A DNA stretch of 64,000 bases from Scleromatobacter humisilvae (GTDB lineage: Bacteria > Pseudomonadota > Gammaproteobacteria > Burkholderiales > Burkholderiaceae_C). The stretch's first letter is position 1. Each line of letters opens with the position of its first letter. The notes under the pieces are model-generated. The model ran no database searches. It was not told where the DNA came from and worked only from the letters and a program-made list of their open reading frames with translations. The stretch covers positions 248,001 to 312,000 of the forward strand of contig NZ_JAJLJH010000004.1 in NCBI RefSeq assembly GCF_023231945.1. The letters are read 5' to 3'. Made by a program: the position numbers and the translations under genes. Shown here piece after piece: positions 19,259-26,532 of this stretch.

Positions 19259-19616
19259 TCCAGGAATCCTTGTCGATTGATGGAAAGACGAGCCCTTCGG
19301 GGGCGCCCTTGTCGACATCAAGAGGAGCCCCCGGGCCGACCATCGCCGCCAGGACTTGCAGGGCGCAGCGCCTCGACCGGATGACCGTGCGCCTCATGGC
19401 AGCATGGGTCCTGGTGAAGCACGACCTGGGCGAACCGTCGTTGCCTGGCTCTCGTCGCGATTCGCGAGATCGCCTGCACCCGCACGTGGGATCGATTCGA
19501 CGAACCAGCCAGCGATCGAACAATTTGAGCAGAGAACCCGCGCCAAGCCAGCGAAATGACGCCGCGTGGTATCTAAAGAGTTCCTCGCCTGGCGCTGCAC
19601 AGCGACGATCGCCATC
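19259..19616. other. Noncoding stretch between the small lipoprotein gene and the dgdA remnant
   Basis: About 360 bp with no recognisable gene on either strand. The frames open here are short and give low-complexity or basic translations. It holds the promoter of the small lipoprotein gene. It may contain debris of whatever carried the second dgdA-like 3' end that follows. Confidence 0.45.
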
Positions 19617-19750
19617 CTCGGGCCGGGGCTCGGCATGAAGGTCGTGCTGTTGCCGGCATGGGGCTGCGAATTCCGGATCGTGCCGCCGTTGACGGTCCGT
19701 GATGCGGAGATCGACCTCCGGCTCAGCCAGATGAAGCAGGGGGTAGCGTC
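19617..19750 (+). pseudogene. Degenerate second copy of the dgdA 3' end
   Basis: This segment aligns without gaps to 18735-18868 inside dgdA at a constant offset of 882 bp. CCGCCGTTGACGGTC and GCGGAGATCGACCTC are identical in both. The translation FRIVPPLTVRDAEIDLRLSQMKQ parallels [23 protein letters not shown] of DgdA. No PLP-binding region or other upstream part is present. It is the last fifty or so codons of a lost paralogue, or of a duplicated dgdA, and cannot encode an enzyme. Confidence 0.8.
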
Positions 19751-19877
19751 GACGCGCCTCGCACACAGAAATCCTGACATCCCCTGGTCATCCAATGCCT
19801 CGGACACAGAAATTCTGACAGGCTCCGGCTGGTGGAACGGACTGCACTCGGGAGGCAACTCGTTGGTGTTTGAGTGA

Positions 19878-20087
19878 AACCAGTTCGACTCGGAGATCAA
19901 CCAGTTCCACTCAGGCACCAACCAGTTCCGCTCAGACACCAATCCGCTCCACTCAGACACCAACCAGTTCGACTCGAACACCAACCAGTTTCACTCAAAC
20001 ACCAACTGGCCTCGCTCAGACACCAACCAGTTCCACTCGGAGTGAAACTGATTGGTCTCGCGGTGGAACTGGTTGCCATTGGAGTGA
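19878..20087. repeat. 21-bp tandem repeat, ten units
   Basis: Ten contiguous 21-bp units beginning at 19878 with the pattern AACCAGTTCCACTCAGACACC. The first eight are close copies differing at one to six positions; the last two (20046 and 20067) are diverged. Because the period is a multiple of three, all frames through it stay open with seven-residue periodicity. No frame has a start signal or recognised protein, so I treat it as noncoding. It lies between the dgdA remnant and a DUF3291 gene. Confidence 0.88.
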
Positions 20088-20189
20088 ACTCGACTCCCGC
20101 CAGGCGTCCGATCGCTTCTGGTGGGCGCCAGGTCTCGCCGGGTCGCACCTTGGCCGTTGCCCTCGCGGGCCGCCTCGCTGGCGTGGCGA

Positions 20190-20687
20190 CTAGGTCGCCG
20201 GACACTCGTCCCCGAATTCCCGAGCCGCTTCCGCCTTCGGTGCATCCGGCGGCGGGAATGCGCGGCGGAAGGTGAAGGCCGCCTCGGTCGACCCGGCCTT
20301 GCGCAGCAGTTCGAGCTTCGCGACCGCCTCCTGCACGGACGGACGATGACCCTCGGGAACCCACCAGAGCACGACCCAGGCGTCCTTCAGGCGCTGGAAC
20401 CACTCCTTGCGACGCCGCATGATCTCGACGTGCGCCGAGCCGTAGACGTAGTTGTTCAAGGACTCGACATCGCGCCAGACCGACATGTTGACCAGCACGT
20501 CGTCCCCCATCGGCCGCAGCGCCGTCGCATCCCCCTCCTCGGTCTGCAGCCGCCACACGAAACCCGGCGAACCTTCCGCCAACGCGTTGACGCGATCGAG
20601 GTTCGCCACGAAATCGGCCATGACCGGAGAGTCCAGCGGCCCGTTCACGACTCCGACATTCAGCTGGGCGAGTTCGTAGGCGGACAT
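20190..20687 (-). CDS. DUF3291 domain protein
   Basis: A 165-residue protein with MSAYELAQLNVGVVNGPLDS at the start and MGDDVLVNMSVWRDVESLNNYVY, WWVPEGHRPSVQEA and AFTFRRAFPPP further on. These are the conserved parts of DUF3291, a dimeric alpha-beta barrel fold like the antibiotic-biosynthesis monooxygenases. No reaction is known. The ATG at 20687 starts exactly at the domain. It is monocistronic by spacing and probably cytoplasmic. Confidence 0.85.
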   Translation of the reverse strand: MSAYELAQLNVGVVNGPLDSPVMADFVANLDRVNALAEGSPGFVWRLQTEEGDATALRPMGDDVLVNMSVWRDVESLNNYVYGSAHVEIMRRRKEWFQRLKDAWVVLWWVPEGHRPSVQEAVAKLELLRKAGSTEAAFTFRRAFPPPDAPKAEAAREFGDECPAT

Positions 20688-20907
20688 GGAGGGCTTTCGT
20701 GGATCGAATGCGGCGAGGCTAGCAGGATCGAAATATCCGCGCCCCTCGCGGACGGGCCTCGACGCGCGGCCGCTCGCACGGGGGGGCATGGGTTGGAATC
20801 TCGCGTTTCCGAGCCGGAGCAATGACTGCTTTGAAGTGATGTGGTGGACGGATGTCGACCCATCTGCGACATTCGGGTCGGTGCTCTCGACGCCGAAAAG
20901 CGGTCGT

Positions 20908-21528
20908 TCAGATCCGCCGCTCGAACGTCGAGCCGAATGCTGTCCGCAGGTTCGCCAGCCAAGTCAAGCCGATGGCACCAGAGTTATCACGATCAATCGT
21001 TCGAGCCTCTTGCACATTAGCAACCGCCGCGCCGATGTCTACTTCGGTCATGCCGTGCTCGGCGAGAAGTAGTTCTGCCAACGGGACAATCGACTTGAAG
21101 TAGGTCGAGCGATCGGACAACATCTGTAGCGCCTTCTTCGCAAACTCGGAGTCTACGTAGGCCGCAGTCGCGACCAACTGCGGGGATGTCCAACTTCCGT
21201 CGTGGATGCGCTGCCAAAGCGATGCCAACGACAGGTCAGTGACGAAGCCCGCCGCTATAACAGCACACGCGATGTTGTGGACACGCCAATTTACCGCGGC
21301 AAGCAGACACACAACATCCCGCTCAAGCACCTCGGCCGGGTGCTCAGAAAACAGTGCTCGCAACTTTTTGATCTCGCCCTCAACCTCCGCTCCTCGCATT
21401 GACAAGAAAGCGAGGTAGTTGGCCCTGCTTTTTCGAATTTGTCGTCCCTCGAACTCCGCGTCGGTGAAGAAAACCGTCTGGGCCGCAGCCGCTTCGGTCG
21501 CACGGTCAATCGGAGGGAATTCGCGCAC
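20908..21528 (-). CDS. Hypothetical protein, first of the accessory minus-strand series
   Basis: A 206-residue soluble protein that I do not recognise. It is mostly helical, with a charged N-terminus (MREFPPIDRATEAAAAQTVFF) and a C-terminal part rich in Ala and Leu. It starts at GTG. It has no signal peptide or membrane segment. GC content and codon use look lower than in the flanking core genes. It lies next to diverged hairpin repeats on both sides, like its neighbours up to 24.6 kb. Confidence 0.65.
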   Translation of the reverse strand: MREFPPIDRATEAAAAQTVFFTDAEFEGRQIRKSRANYLAFLSMRGAEVEGEIKKLRALFSEHPAEVLERDVVCLLAAVNWRVHNIACAVIAAGFVTDLSLASLWQRIHDGSWTSPQLVATAAYVDSEFAKKALQMLSDRSTYFKSIVPLAELLLAEHGMTEVDIGAAVANVQEARTIDRDNSGAIGLTWLANLRTAFGSTFERRI

Positions 21529-21649
21529 GCTTGACTCAGTTGGGTTTGATGTTCGGTCGTGAAGGATGCCTACTTGAAAGCGGACATTCGCCGATGACAG
21601 CTAGTGGCCGACAGCAGCGACTCGGTCCGCTCCTTGGCCGGTCCTGAGG

Positions 21650-22054
21650 TTATCGTGGCGGCACATTGGGCGACTTGGCGAGCAACTCGGCAGGATCGAA
21701 GCCGTAAGCCCACATGTTCAGCAGACCGCCCGAAGATTCGATCTCGAGCATGTCCATCACTTCCTCGACATAGCTGGCGGCGCGTTCGCGCTCCTCGGAG
21801 TCAGCAGACCCGAAATCCAGCATTGTCTGCGTCAGCTCCTTGGCGAATATACGTTGATCGACGGGTGCGTCAGCGAGAGGGATCAGCCTCTCCGCCAAAG
21901 CGTCGATCACCGCCTGGCACTTCTCGCGGGTAGCCTCGTTGGTTGCCCCGGGATACAGAGGCTCAGCGAGAAACTTTCTCTTGCCTATGAAAGCTCGCAG
22001 GGCCAACCGCTTCGGATGCTGATCAGATTCAGTTCGGTCTTGAGCCACGTGCAA
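21650..22054 (-). CDS. DUF4844-like hypothetical protein
   Basis: A 134-residue soluble protein. The phrases KFLAEPLYPGATNEATREKC, FGSADSEERERAASYVEEVM and LEIESSGGLLNMWAYGFDP look like the DUF4844 family, which is typically found as single small genes in accessory regions. No function is known. The start is a weak TTG; a GTG two codons later is an alternative. It is flanked by hairpin repeats at 21573 and 22086. Confidence 0.65.
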   Translation of the reverse strand: MHVAQDRTESDQHPKRLALRAFIGKRKFLAEPLYPGATNEATREKCQAVIDALAERLIPLADAPVDQRIFAKELTQTMLDFGSADSEERERAASYVEEVMDMLEIESSGGLLNMWAYGFDPAELLAKSPNVPPR

Positions 22055-22155
22055 CTTGTCCTGGCATGAAGAAGGTAGCTAGCCTACTCGATAGCAGCCA
22101 GTCGCGAGCGACTGGTTATGGCCGGTCAGCGACTTCCGCGCCGCCCCGCTCGATG

Positions 22156-22491
22156 CTACCGGCTCGCCGGGTTGTTCCCGCTGAAGAAGCTGACCATCGG
22201 GAAGTCGGTCGCCCAGAACCTGAATACGACGCAGCCGTTCTCGCTCAGCCACGGCTCTGCCTCTTTCGCGTCGACAACCGTTGCGGAGTAACGCAAGCCG
22301 TACCTTTGCACTGCGAGCGCAGAGCCTCGCGAAAGCCCTGACAAATCGGCTCGCGACAGTTCGAACACCTCACCCGGTGCTGAGTCCAGCAGACGCTTCC
22401 GCCAGTACGACGCTTGGGTTGCATCACTGGCGCACTCGGCCAGCCAGCGCCTATGCAGTTTCTTTCCGATTCGAGGAGCGCGCGTTGTCAT
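22156..22491 (-). CDS. Hypothetical protein
   Basis: A 111-residue protein with a basic N-terminal third (RIGKKLHRRWLAECASDATQ) and a C-terminal half that looks like a mixed alpha-beta domain (GLRYSATVVDAKEAEPW, CVVFRFWATDFPM). No family recognised, and no signal peptide. The start is ATG. The gene is flanked by hairpin repeats at 22086 and 22539. Confidence 0.6.
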   Translation of the reverse strand: MTTRAPRIGKKLHRRWLAECASDATQASYWRKRLLDSAPGEVFELSRADLSGLSRGSALAVQRYGLRYSATVVDAKEAEPWLSENGCVVFRFWATDFPMVSFFSGNNPASR

Positions 22492-22576
22492 GGGTCAATT
22501 CTCCGCCAGCATCGGGCTGTCGCGAGTTGCTAGTCTGCTCCGAAGCTGCCATTCGCAACCGGCAGCAAATGGCCGG

Positions 22577-22867
22577 CTACGGCCGCTCCGCACCGTCTTG
22601 CCGCGACGTAGCAGCACGTCGCGCTTTTGCTGTCAGTGCTGAGCCGCAATTTGGGCAGTAATGGATCGCGACTCCGCCGCCGCCAGCTTGTGGAGCGACA
22701 GCGACGAACCAACCGCGTGCCTTCGGCCACCATTCAAACCGCAGATCGAAGTAGCAAGCCCGTGTGTGTGCCTCGAAAAAATCGCAGCAGGCCCGGAAGC
22801 GGGACGGCAACAACGCCGTGCCCTCCGGGCATAGCGTCCCATCCGTATGCTTGTTCGTTCGCGCCAT
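22577..22867 (-). CDS. Hypothetical protein with a C-terminal zinc-ribbon motif
   Basis: A 96-residue protein. The N-terminal half contains DFFEAHTRACYFDLRFEWWPK and a WFVAVAP strand. The C-terminal part has YCPNCGSAL, half of a zinc ribbon, with further Cys at CPEG and ACCDFF that could complete a site. Such short CPNCG proteins are common single-gene accessory proteins. The start is ATG. The gene is flanked by hairpin repeats at 22539 and 22884. Confidence 0.62.
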   Translation of the reverse strand: MARTNKHTDGTLCPEGTALLPSRFRACCDFFEAHTRACYFDLRFEWWPKARGWFVAVAPQAGGGGVAIHYCPNCGSALTAKARRAATSRQDGAERP

Positions 22868-22930
22868 CGCTCGATTGTGCCTGCCCCAAAGCCGACCTTC
22901 GTGACCGACTGCTCATGGCCGCAATGCGAC

Positions 22931-23353
22931 CTACGCGCGCGCGGCCTCACGCTTCGATACCGCAGCAAATAACAGCCCTGTGAGGCCGAAAAGTGTCATG
23001 TAACCAAGCATCAGGCCCCAGTACGGGCCGTGCGTAAAGTCCGCCTCCGTTGGCGCCCATGCGAATTCCACGGGATTTGCCAGCGCATAGCCCATCGGGC
23101 CACCTATCAACGCGGCGACGAGCCATAGGGAGATGAGGCTTCGAATTCCAAAACGCCGACACAACACCAATACGGGGAGTGCGACGGCATACGAGATGAG
23201 CATGTCCCTGATTGCCCAAACGCACGGGCCACCGACAGAAATGGCATCGAAACCCGCGCCGTTGCGCAGCCAGAACCAGAGCGCCGGCGCGACGCCACCG
23301 ACCGCTGGCGACAACACCGCGGCGGCCTCTCGATCCCAGAAACAAGCCTTCAA
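22931..23353 (-). CDS. Hypothetical small membrane protein
   Basis: A 140-residue protein with about four hydrophobic segments (AVGGVAPALWFWLRN, MLISYAVALPVLVLC, LISLWLVAALIGGPMGYA, WGLMLGYMTLFGLTGLLFAAV), so it is probably in the inner membrane. No family recognised. The only start compatible with full length is TTG; an internal ATG at MLISYAV would give a three-helix form. It is flanked by hairpin repeats at 22884 and 23362. Confidence 0.55.
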   Translation of the reverse strand: MKACFWDREAAAVLSPAVGGVAPALWFWLRNGAGFDAISVGGPCVWAIRDMLISYAVALPVLVLCRRFGIRSLISLWLVAALIGGPMGYALANPVEFAWAPTEADFTHGPYWGLMLGYMTLFGLTGLLFAAVSKREAARA

Positions 23354-23399
23354 TTTGCTCTCCCGAAAGCAGACTCCAGCCGATGCCCGCTTCTGGCCG

Positions 23400-23801
23400 T
23401 TACCGGCGATCGCTGGCGACCCATTGTTCGAAGAATTCTCGCTGCTGGGAAACGCTGGCGGGAATCACATCCGGACCTTCCGAGAAGATGTCGACCAGGT
23501 CGGAAATTGACGCATGCCGACCATCGCGCATTTTGTAGGCCTTCCGGCCAGCGCCCATGTCACGCGCCATCGGCGATGGATAGACGTTGAGGCTAGAGCC
23601 GTAACAAAACAATCGCAGCCCCTCCGTCTCAAGTTGAAGCCGAATCTGGCACAACGCCTCGAAGAAATCGGAAGCGCTGGCGGAGACCTCCTTGCCACGG
23701 TAGCTGCAGGCCAGCTTGCACACTTCGTCCGCGTCATGCTCGACGATCGTGGCGACTTCATCGTCATCTCCACCGATGAGATAGATCTTGTGAGCCTCCA
23801 C
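23400..23801 (-). CDS. Hypothetical protein
   Basis: About 133 residues if it starts at the GTG preceded by GGAGGAG; the frame stays open upstream to 23978, so the start is uncertain. The protein is acidic and soluble: HKIYLIGGDDDEVATIVEHD, FFEALCQIRLQLETEGLRLFCYG, then MARDMGAGRKAYKMRDGR and a hydrophilic end. The middle resembles small immunity-type or ligand-binding proteins, but I cannot place it in a family. It is flanked by hairpin repeats at 23362 and 23850. Confidence 0.58.
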   Translation of the reverse strand: MEAHKIYLIGGDDDEVATIVEHDADEVCKLACSYRGKEVSASASDFFEALCQIRLQLETEGLRLFCYGSSLNVYPSPMARDMGAGRKAYKMRDGRHASISDLVDIFSEGPDVIPASVSQQREFFEQWVASDRR

Positions 23802-23896
23802 TTGCTCCTCCCAGAGCGAATACCGATCCAGTTCGCTGAAATTGCCGCGCCACAAAGCCGTCTCTGGTGAAGGACTGCTCCTGGCCGAAAGCTCGT

Positions 23897-24163
23897 CTAC
23901 GGAAGGTTTCGATGTTCGACAGCATAGCGCCCGCGTTCCTCGATCGTGACGACGTTGGGAAGCACTCGGCGATCGCACGCGCCGAAGGCTGCGAAGTTTG
24001 CCCGTGCCTGACGAAGCGTGATGTGATTGGGGCCTGACTCTTCGTCAGGCTCGCTGATTCCCAAGCCATCGTCCTCCCAGAAGCAAACCGGGCAGATCTC
24101 CCAATCGCCGTCGTCGAGGCTGAAATGGTCACAACAGGGGCACTGAAGCAGCGGAGAGGTCAA
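23897..24163 (-). CDS. Cysteine-rich CPCC family protein
   Basis: An 88-residue protein with the signature CPCCDHFSLDDGDWEICPVC, giving a CxCC...CxxC zinc-binding site, followed by FWEDDG and GPNHITLRQARANFAAFGAC. This is the Cys_rich_CPCC family, small proteins frequent in polymorphic-toxin and accessory gene clusters and suspected, but not shown, to be immunity proteins. The start is TTG. The gene is flanked by hairpin repeats at 23850 and 24197. Confidence 0.8.
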   Translation of the reverse strand: MTSPLLQCPCCDHFSLDDGDWEICPVCFWEDDGLGISEPDEESGPNHITLRQARANFAAFGACDRRVLPNVVTIEERGRYAVEHRNLP

Positions 24164-24275
24164 AGGTCGATTCTTCGTTTGGGGCCTGCCAGCCTACCCG
24201 ATAGCTGACTCTCGCGATCGTCAGCTGCTGGCCGGTTGCAGGCGAGACGGTACACGCGCGCCACAGTCGGGCGGC

Positions 24276-24626
24276 CTATTGGCCTCCAAGCCTGCCCTTT
24301 GCTCGGAGCCGCTCACCGCGCACCCAACCCGTGACTGGATCACCGTTCGGCTTCGTGAACATCACAGAAGTCCAGCCTTCGAACTCAGAATATCCAATTA
24401 GTGAATCGCCGGCGATCACAAACTTGTCTGCTAGCCTGCACGCTGCGTCCGGCGCTGAATAGAAGAAGAGGCGTGGCCCGTCTGTCACGGCGAAGTAGAC
24501 GCGTGGAACAAGTAGCGTCGGGTTAGCGCCGGCTCGCCTGGCAGCCTCTTCGCATGTTTCATCGCCCGCAAAGGCGCCCTTTGTGAGCATGGCCAACAGG
24601 AGGCAGGCAACAAGCGCTTTCGTCAT
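24276..24626 (-). CDS. Hypothetical exported protein with SH3-like core
   Basis: A 116-residue protein with a clear signal peptide (MTKALVACLLLAMLTKGAFA) and a compact beta-rich domain: PRVYFAVTDGPRLFFYSAPD, FVIAGDSLIGYSEFEGWTSV and GWVRGERL. The last phrase is typical of bacterial SH3-like folds. It is probably periplasmic, with a start at ATG. Of the accessory series this is the only member with an export signal. It is flanked by hairpin repeats at 24197 and 24639. Confidence 0.68.
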   Translation of the reverse strand: MTKALVACLLLAMLTKGAFAGDETCEEAARRAGANPTLLVPRVYFAVTDGPRLFFYSAPDAACRLADKFVIAGDSLIGYSEFEGWTSVMFTKPNGDPVTGWVRGERLRAKGRLGGQ

Positions 24627-24671
24627 CGAGCTAGGTTACCCGAAACCGGACGTTGGCCGAGGTCTGCTCCT

Positions 24672-25297
24672 GGCGGCGGATTCAACCGGTCGATGCAACA
24701 CACTAGCCACCGCGTAGGCGGTAGGAGTGTTGCAGATGAAGCGACGACCACGGATCTACTATTCAGACAGCCAGAAGGCGCAGATGTGGGAGCGCTGGAA
24801 AGAAGGCTGGACGCTGCAGGAGATCGGCAAGCTCTTCGATCGACCGCACACATCGATTCAGAAAATCCTCGCCCGAGCCGGCGGCATTCGGCCAGCTGAC
24901 CGACGTCGCGCAGCAACAGCATTGACGCCGGCCGAGCGCGAGGAAATCTCGCGATCGATCGTGGCGGGCGAATCTATCCGATCAATTGCTGCACCGCTTG
25001 AGCGAGCGCCATCGACGATCAGTCGAGAGATCAAACGCAACGGCGACCGTGAAGCTTATCGTGCAAGCCAGGCTGAGGAGGCCGCATGGGACCGAGCGCG
25101 TCGCCCAAAGCGCTGTAAGTCGACGAGGAACCGTGCGCTGGCCCGCATCGTGGCTGACAAGCTGAGGATGCTCTGGTCGCCAGAACAGATCGCAGGTTGG
25201 CTCAAGCATACTTATCCGAGCGACGAGACCCTCGGCTTCCAGACCCCGGCTGAGATGTTCAGCCAATGTGTTGCGTTGACCAGTTGAATCCGCCGCC
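24672..25297. mobile_element. IS30-family element, internally deleted
   Basis: About 626 bp bounded by imperfect inverted repeats of about 30 bp: left 24672-24701 and right 25268-25297, reading GGCGGCGGATTCAACYGGTC at the outer part and GCAACAC at the inner part. The transposase stop codon lies inside the right repeat. The left end sits directly against the hairpin repeat at 24639. Complete IS30 elements are about 1.0-1.2 kb, so roughly half the element is missing from the middle while both ends are kept. Confidence 0.82.
24736..25287 (+). pseudogene. IS30-family transposase, catalytic core deleted
   Basis: The frame is intact for 183 codons but is a fusion of the N- and C-terminal parts. 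Residues 1-155 contain the DNA-binding region: YYSDSQKAQMWERWKEG, a second HTH (REEISRSIVAGESIRSIAAP) and APSTISREIKRNG, then LWSPEQIAGWLKHTYPSDE. This is joined directly to LGFQTPAEMF, which is the extreme C-terminus of IS30 transposases. The DDE catalytic core of some 150-200 residues between these points is absent. The protein could still bind the element ends but cannot catalyse transposition. Confidence 0.85.
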
Positions 25298-25326
25298 GAA
25301 GGGCGACTCCAAGTTCAACGTCCAGT

Positions 25327-25640
25327 TCAATGAGCGCCGTTTTCCCTCTGTTTCTTGGCGTAGGTCGCAACGTACCGCACTGCAATTTCCTGGGCCGCTT
25401 GAAACTTGTCCGAAGGAAATTCCGCCATCAGTTTCGACAGCGAGTCGTTGGCGTCCTTCAGAATTTCCGCCTCGAGCTCTTGGTCGGTCCAGCGGCGCGC
25501 GAACTCGCCACTGCACACCTGCACCAAGCGTATGCCTCGATATCGCTCTTCGGTACGCCATTTCCAGTTTGATAGGCCTGGCCAAGATGCCAAGTCTCCT
25601 CCGGCTCTCCTTGCTTAAATTTGAAAACTGCTGAGGGCTC
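25327..25640 (-). pseudogene. Sel1-repeat protein remnant with a frameshift
   Basis: One minus-strand frame gives EETWHLGQAYQTGNGVPKSD and IEAYAWCRCAV, a clear Sel1 (TPR-like) repeat. About 40 codons later the sequence continues as SL1-type C-terminal helices (TDQELEAEILKDANDSLSKL, FQAAQEIAVRYVATYAKKQ) only in another frame. The shift lies near 25500. No start or signal sequence remains upstream, where the tRNA fragment lies. It is the 3' end of a broken gene of unknown role. Confidence 0.65.
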
Positions 25641-25678
25641 CCGCCCTCCGTGGGGTTCGAACCCCATGCCCTCCGCCA
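25635..25678 (+). pseudogene. 3' fragment of a serine-type tRNA
   Basis: Reading on the plus strand: a variable-arm-like hairpin GGGCTCCCGCCC, a T-arm GTGGGGTTCGAACCCCAT, and the acceptor end GCCCTCCG followed by CCA. This matches the 3' part of beta-proteobacterial tRNA-Ser with a genomically encoded CCA. The T-loop has one extra G, and no D-arm, anticodon arm or matching 5' acceptor strand is found upstream, so it cannot be a working tRNA. Such fragments are often left by integration at the 3' end of a tRNA gene. Confidence 0.5.
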
Positions 25679-25905
25679 GCCGCAATTGCGCTTGACACGG
25701 GTTAACCCGTTGTCGACCGAATTTACAGCGTGAACACACGCAATGCCAGCACTCGCAGCTAAACCGTTGATCTCGTTCACATTTGAATGCCTGGCACGGT
25801 AATCGCAATGCACGTCTCGGCGATTGCCAGTTGCTCGATCCGGACACCACCGACCTCGGAATTGGTCTTGGGCCGATGGCGGTGTCCCAACACGGAGAAT
25901 GAACC

Positions 25906-26532
25906 ATGGAAGTTGGGACATCGACGTCACGTGCCGCCGCTTGGGTCGCCGCGCTACTCGTTTGCGGGCCGGCCTTTGCCGGTCCAGTGAGCAACGGCGG
26001 ATTCGAAACCGGGGATTTCTCGAGTTGGACGACAACGATCGACCCAAGCTGGGACGCAGTCGATACACTCGCGCCTCAAGCCGGAACATATGCCGCTTAC
26101 TTCGGCAACGCTTCCGTCAGTTCGATCAGCCAATCCTTGGCCACGCAGGCTGGCCTGGCGTACACCATCTCGTTCTGGCTGATGAACGAAGCCGACGTCA
26201 ACGGTGTCGCGCAGCCCAATAGCTTCGAATTCGATTGGGGCGGCGCGACCGAGATGTCGCTGACCAATGCGCCTGTCTTCGGATACACGAACTACCAATA
26301 CACGCTCTTGGCCGGTTCACCATCGACCGATCTGACGTTCAAGTTCAGCCAGGCCGCTGCGTTCTGGGACTTCGATTCGGTCGACGTCGAACTCGCCGCG
26401 GGTGGAACGGTTCCGGAACCGGGCACCTTCGCATTGGTGGCCCTGGCCGGCGCGCTGGCCCTGGTCGTTTCCAAGCGGCGTTCGGCGATCGACGTGCGCC
26501 GCCATTCAGGTCAGCAAGGGAGCCGGAAATGA
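25906..26532 (+). CDS. PEP-CTERM protein
   Basis: A 208-residue exported protein. It has a signal peptide (AAAWVAALLVCGPAFA), then a single beta-sandwich domain starting NGGFETGDFSSWTT, a carbohydrate-binding-like layout common in this class. The C-terminal sorting signal is VPEPGTFALVALAGALALVV followed by SKRR. PEP-CTERM tails are cut and processed by exosortase, which is not encoded in this window. The start has AGAATG-type spacing behind CGGAGA. The gene overlaps the next one by four bases (ATGA), so the two are translationally coupled. Confidence 0.88.
   Translation: MEVGTSTSRAAAWVAALLVCGPAFAGPVSNGGFETGDFSSWTTTIDPSWDAVDTLAPQAGTYAAYFGNASVSSISQSLATQAGLAYTISFWLMNEADVNGVAQPNSFEFDWGGATEMSLTNAPVFGYTNYQYTLLAGSPSTDLTFKFSQAAAFWDFDSVDVELAAGGTVPEPGTFALVALAGALALVVSKRRSAIDVRRHSGQQGSRK

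Larger units (their letters stand above)
21573..24674. repeat. Family of eight intergenic imperfect-hairpin repeats
   Basis: Eight short elements of about 37 bp, all in the same orientation, sit in the gaps between the minus-strand genes: 21573-21609, 22086-22123, 22539-22574, 22884-22920, 23362-23398, 23850-23885, 24197-24233 and 24639-24674. On the plus strand the pattern is roughly CCGAAAGCnGnC, six to ten bases, GnCnGCTnnTGGCC, with the two ends forming an imperfect hairpin. The copies are too diverged to be recent transposition products. Further related copies occur at 30412-30447 and 30689-30726. A looser related inverted pair (AATGACTGCTTT and AAAGCGGTCGTT) lies at 20820-20908. Confidence 0.72.

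Noticed and set aside
19394-19984. Minus-strand coding frame reaching into the 21-bp repeat
   Set aside because: It is open only because the period is 21; it has no start signal and runs through the degenerate dgdA 3' end.
19878-20087. CRISPR array
   Set aside because: The units are contiguous 21-mers with no spacers, and no cas genes are present.
21573-24674. Canonical integron attC sites
   Set aside because: The expected core sites RYYYAAC and GTTRRRY are not present at constant positions and no integrase is seen, so only an attC-like class is proposed.
25635-25678. Functional tRNA-Ser gene
   Set aside because: No 5' acceptor strand, D-arm or anticodon arm is present upstream, and the T-loop has an extra base.
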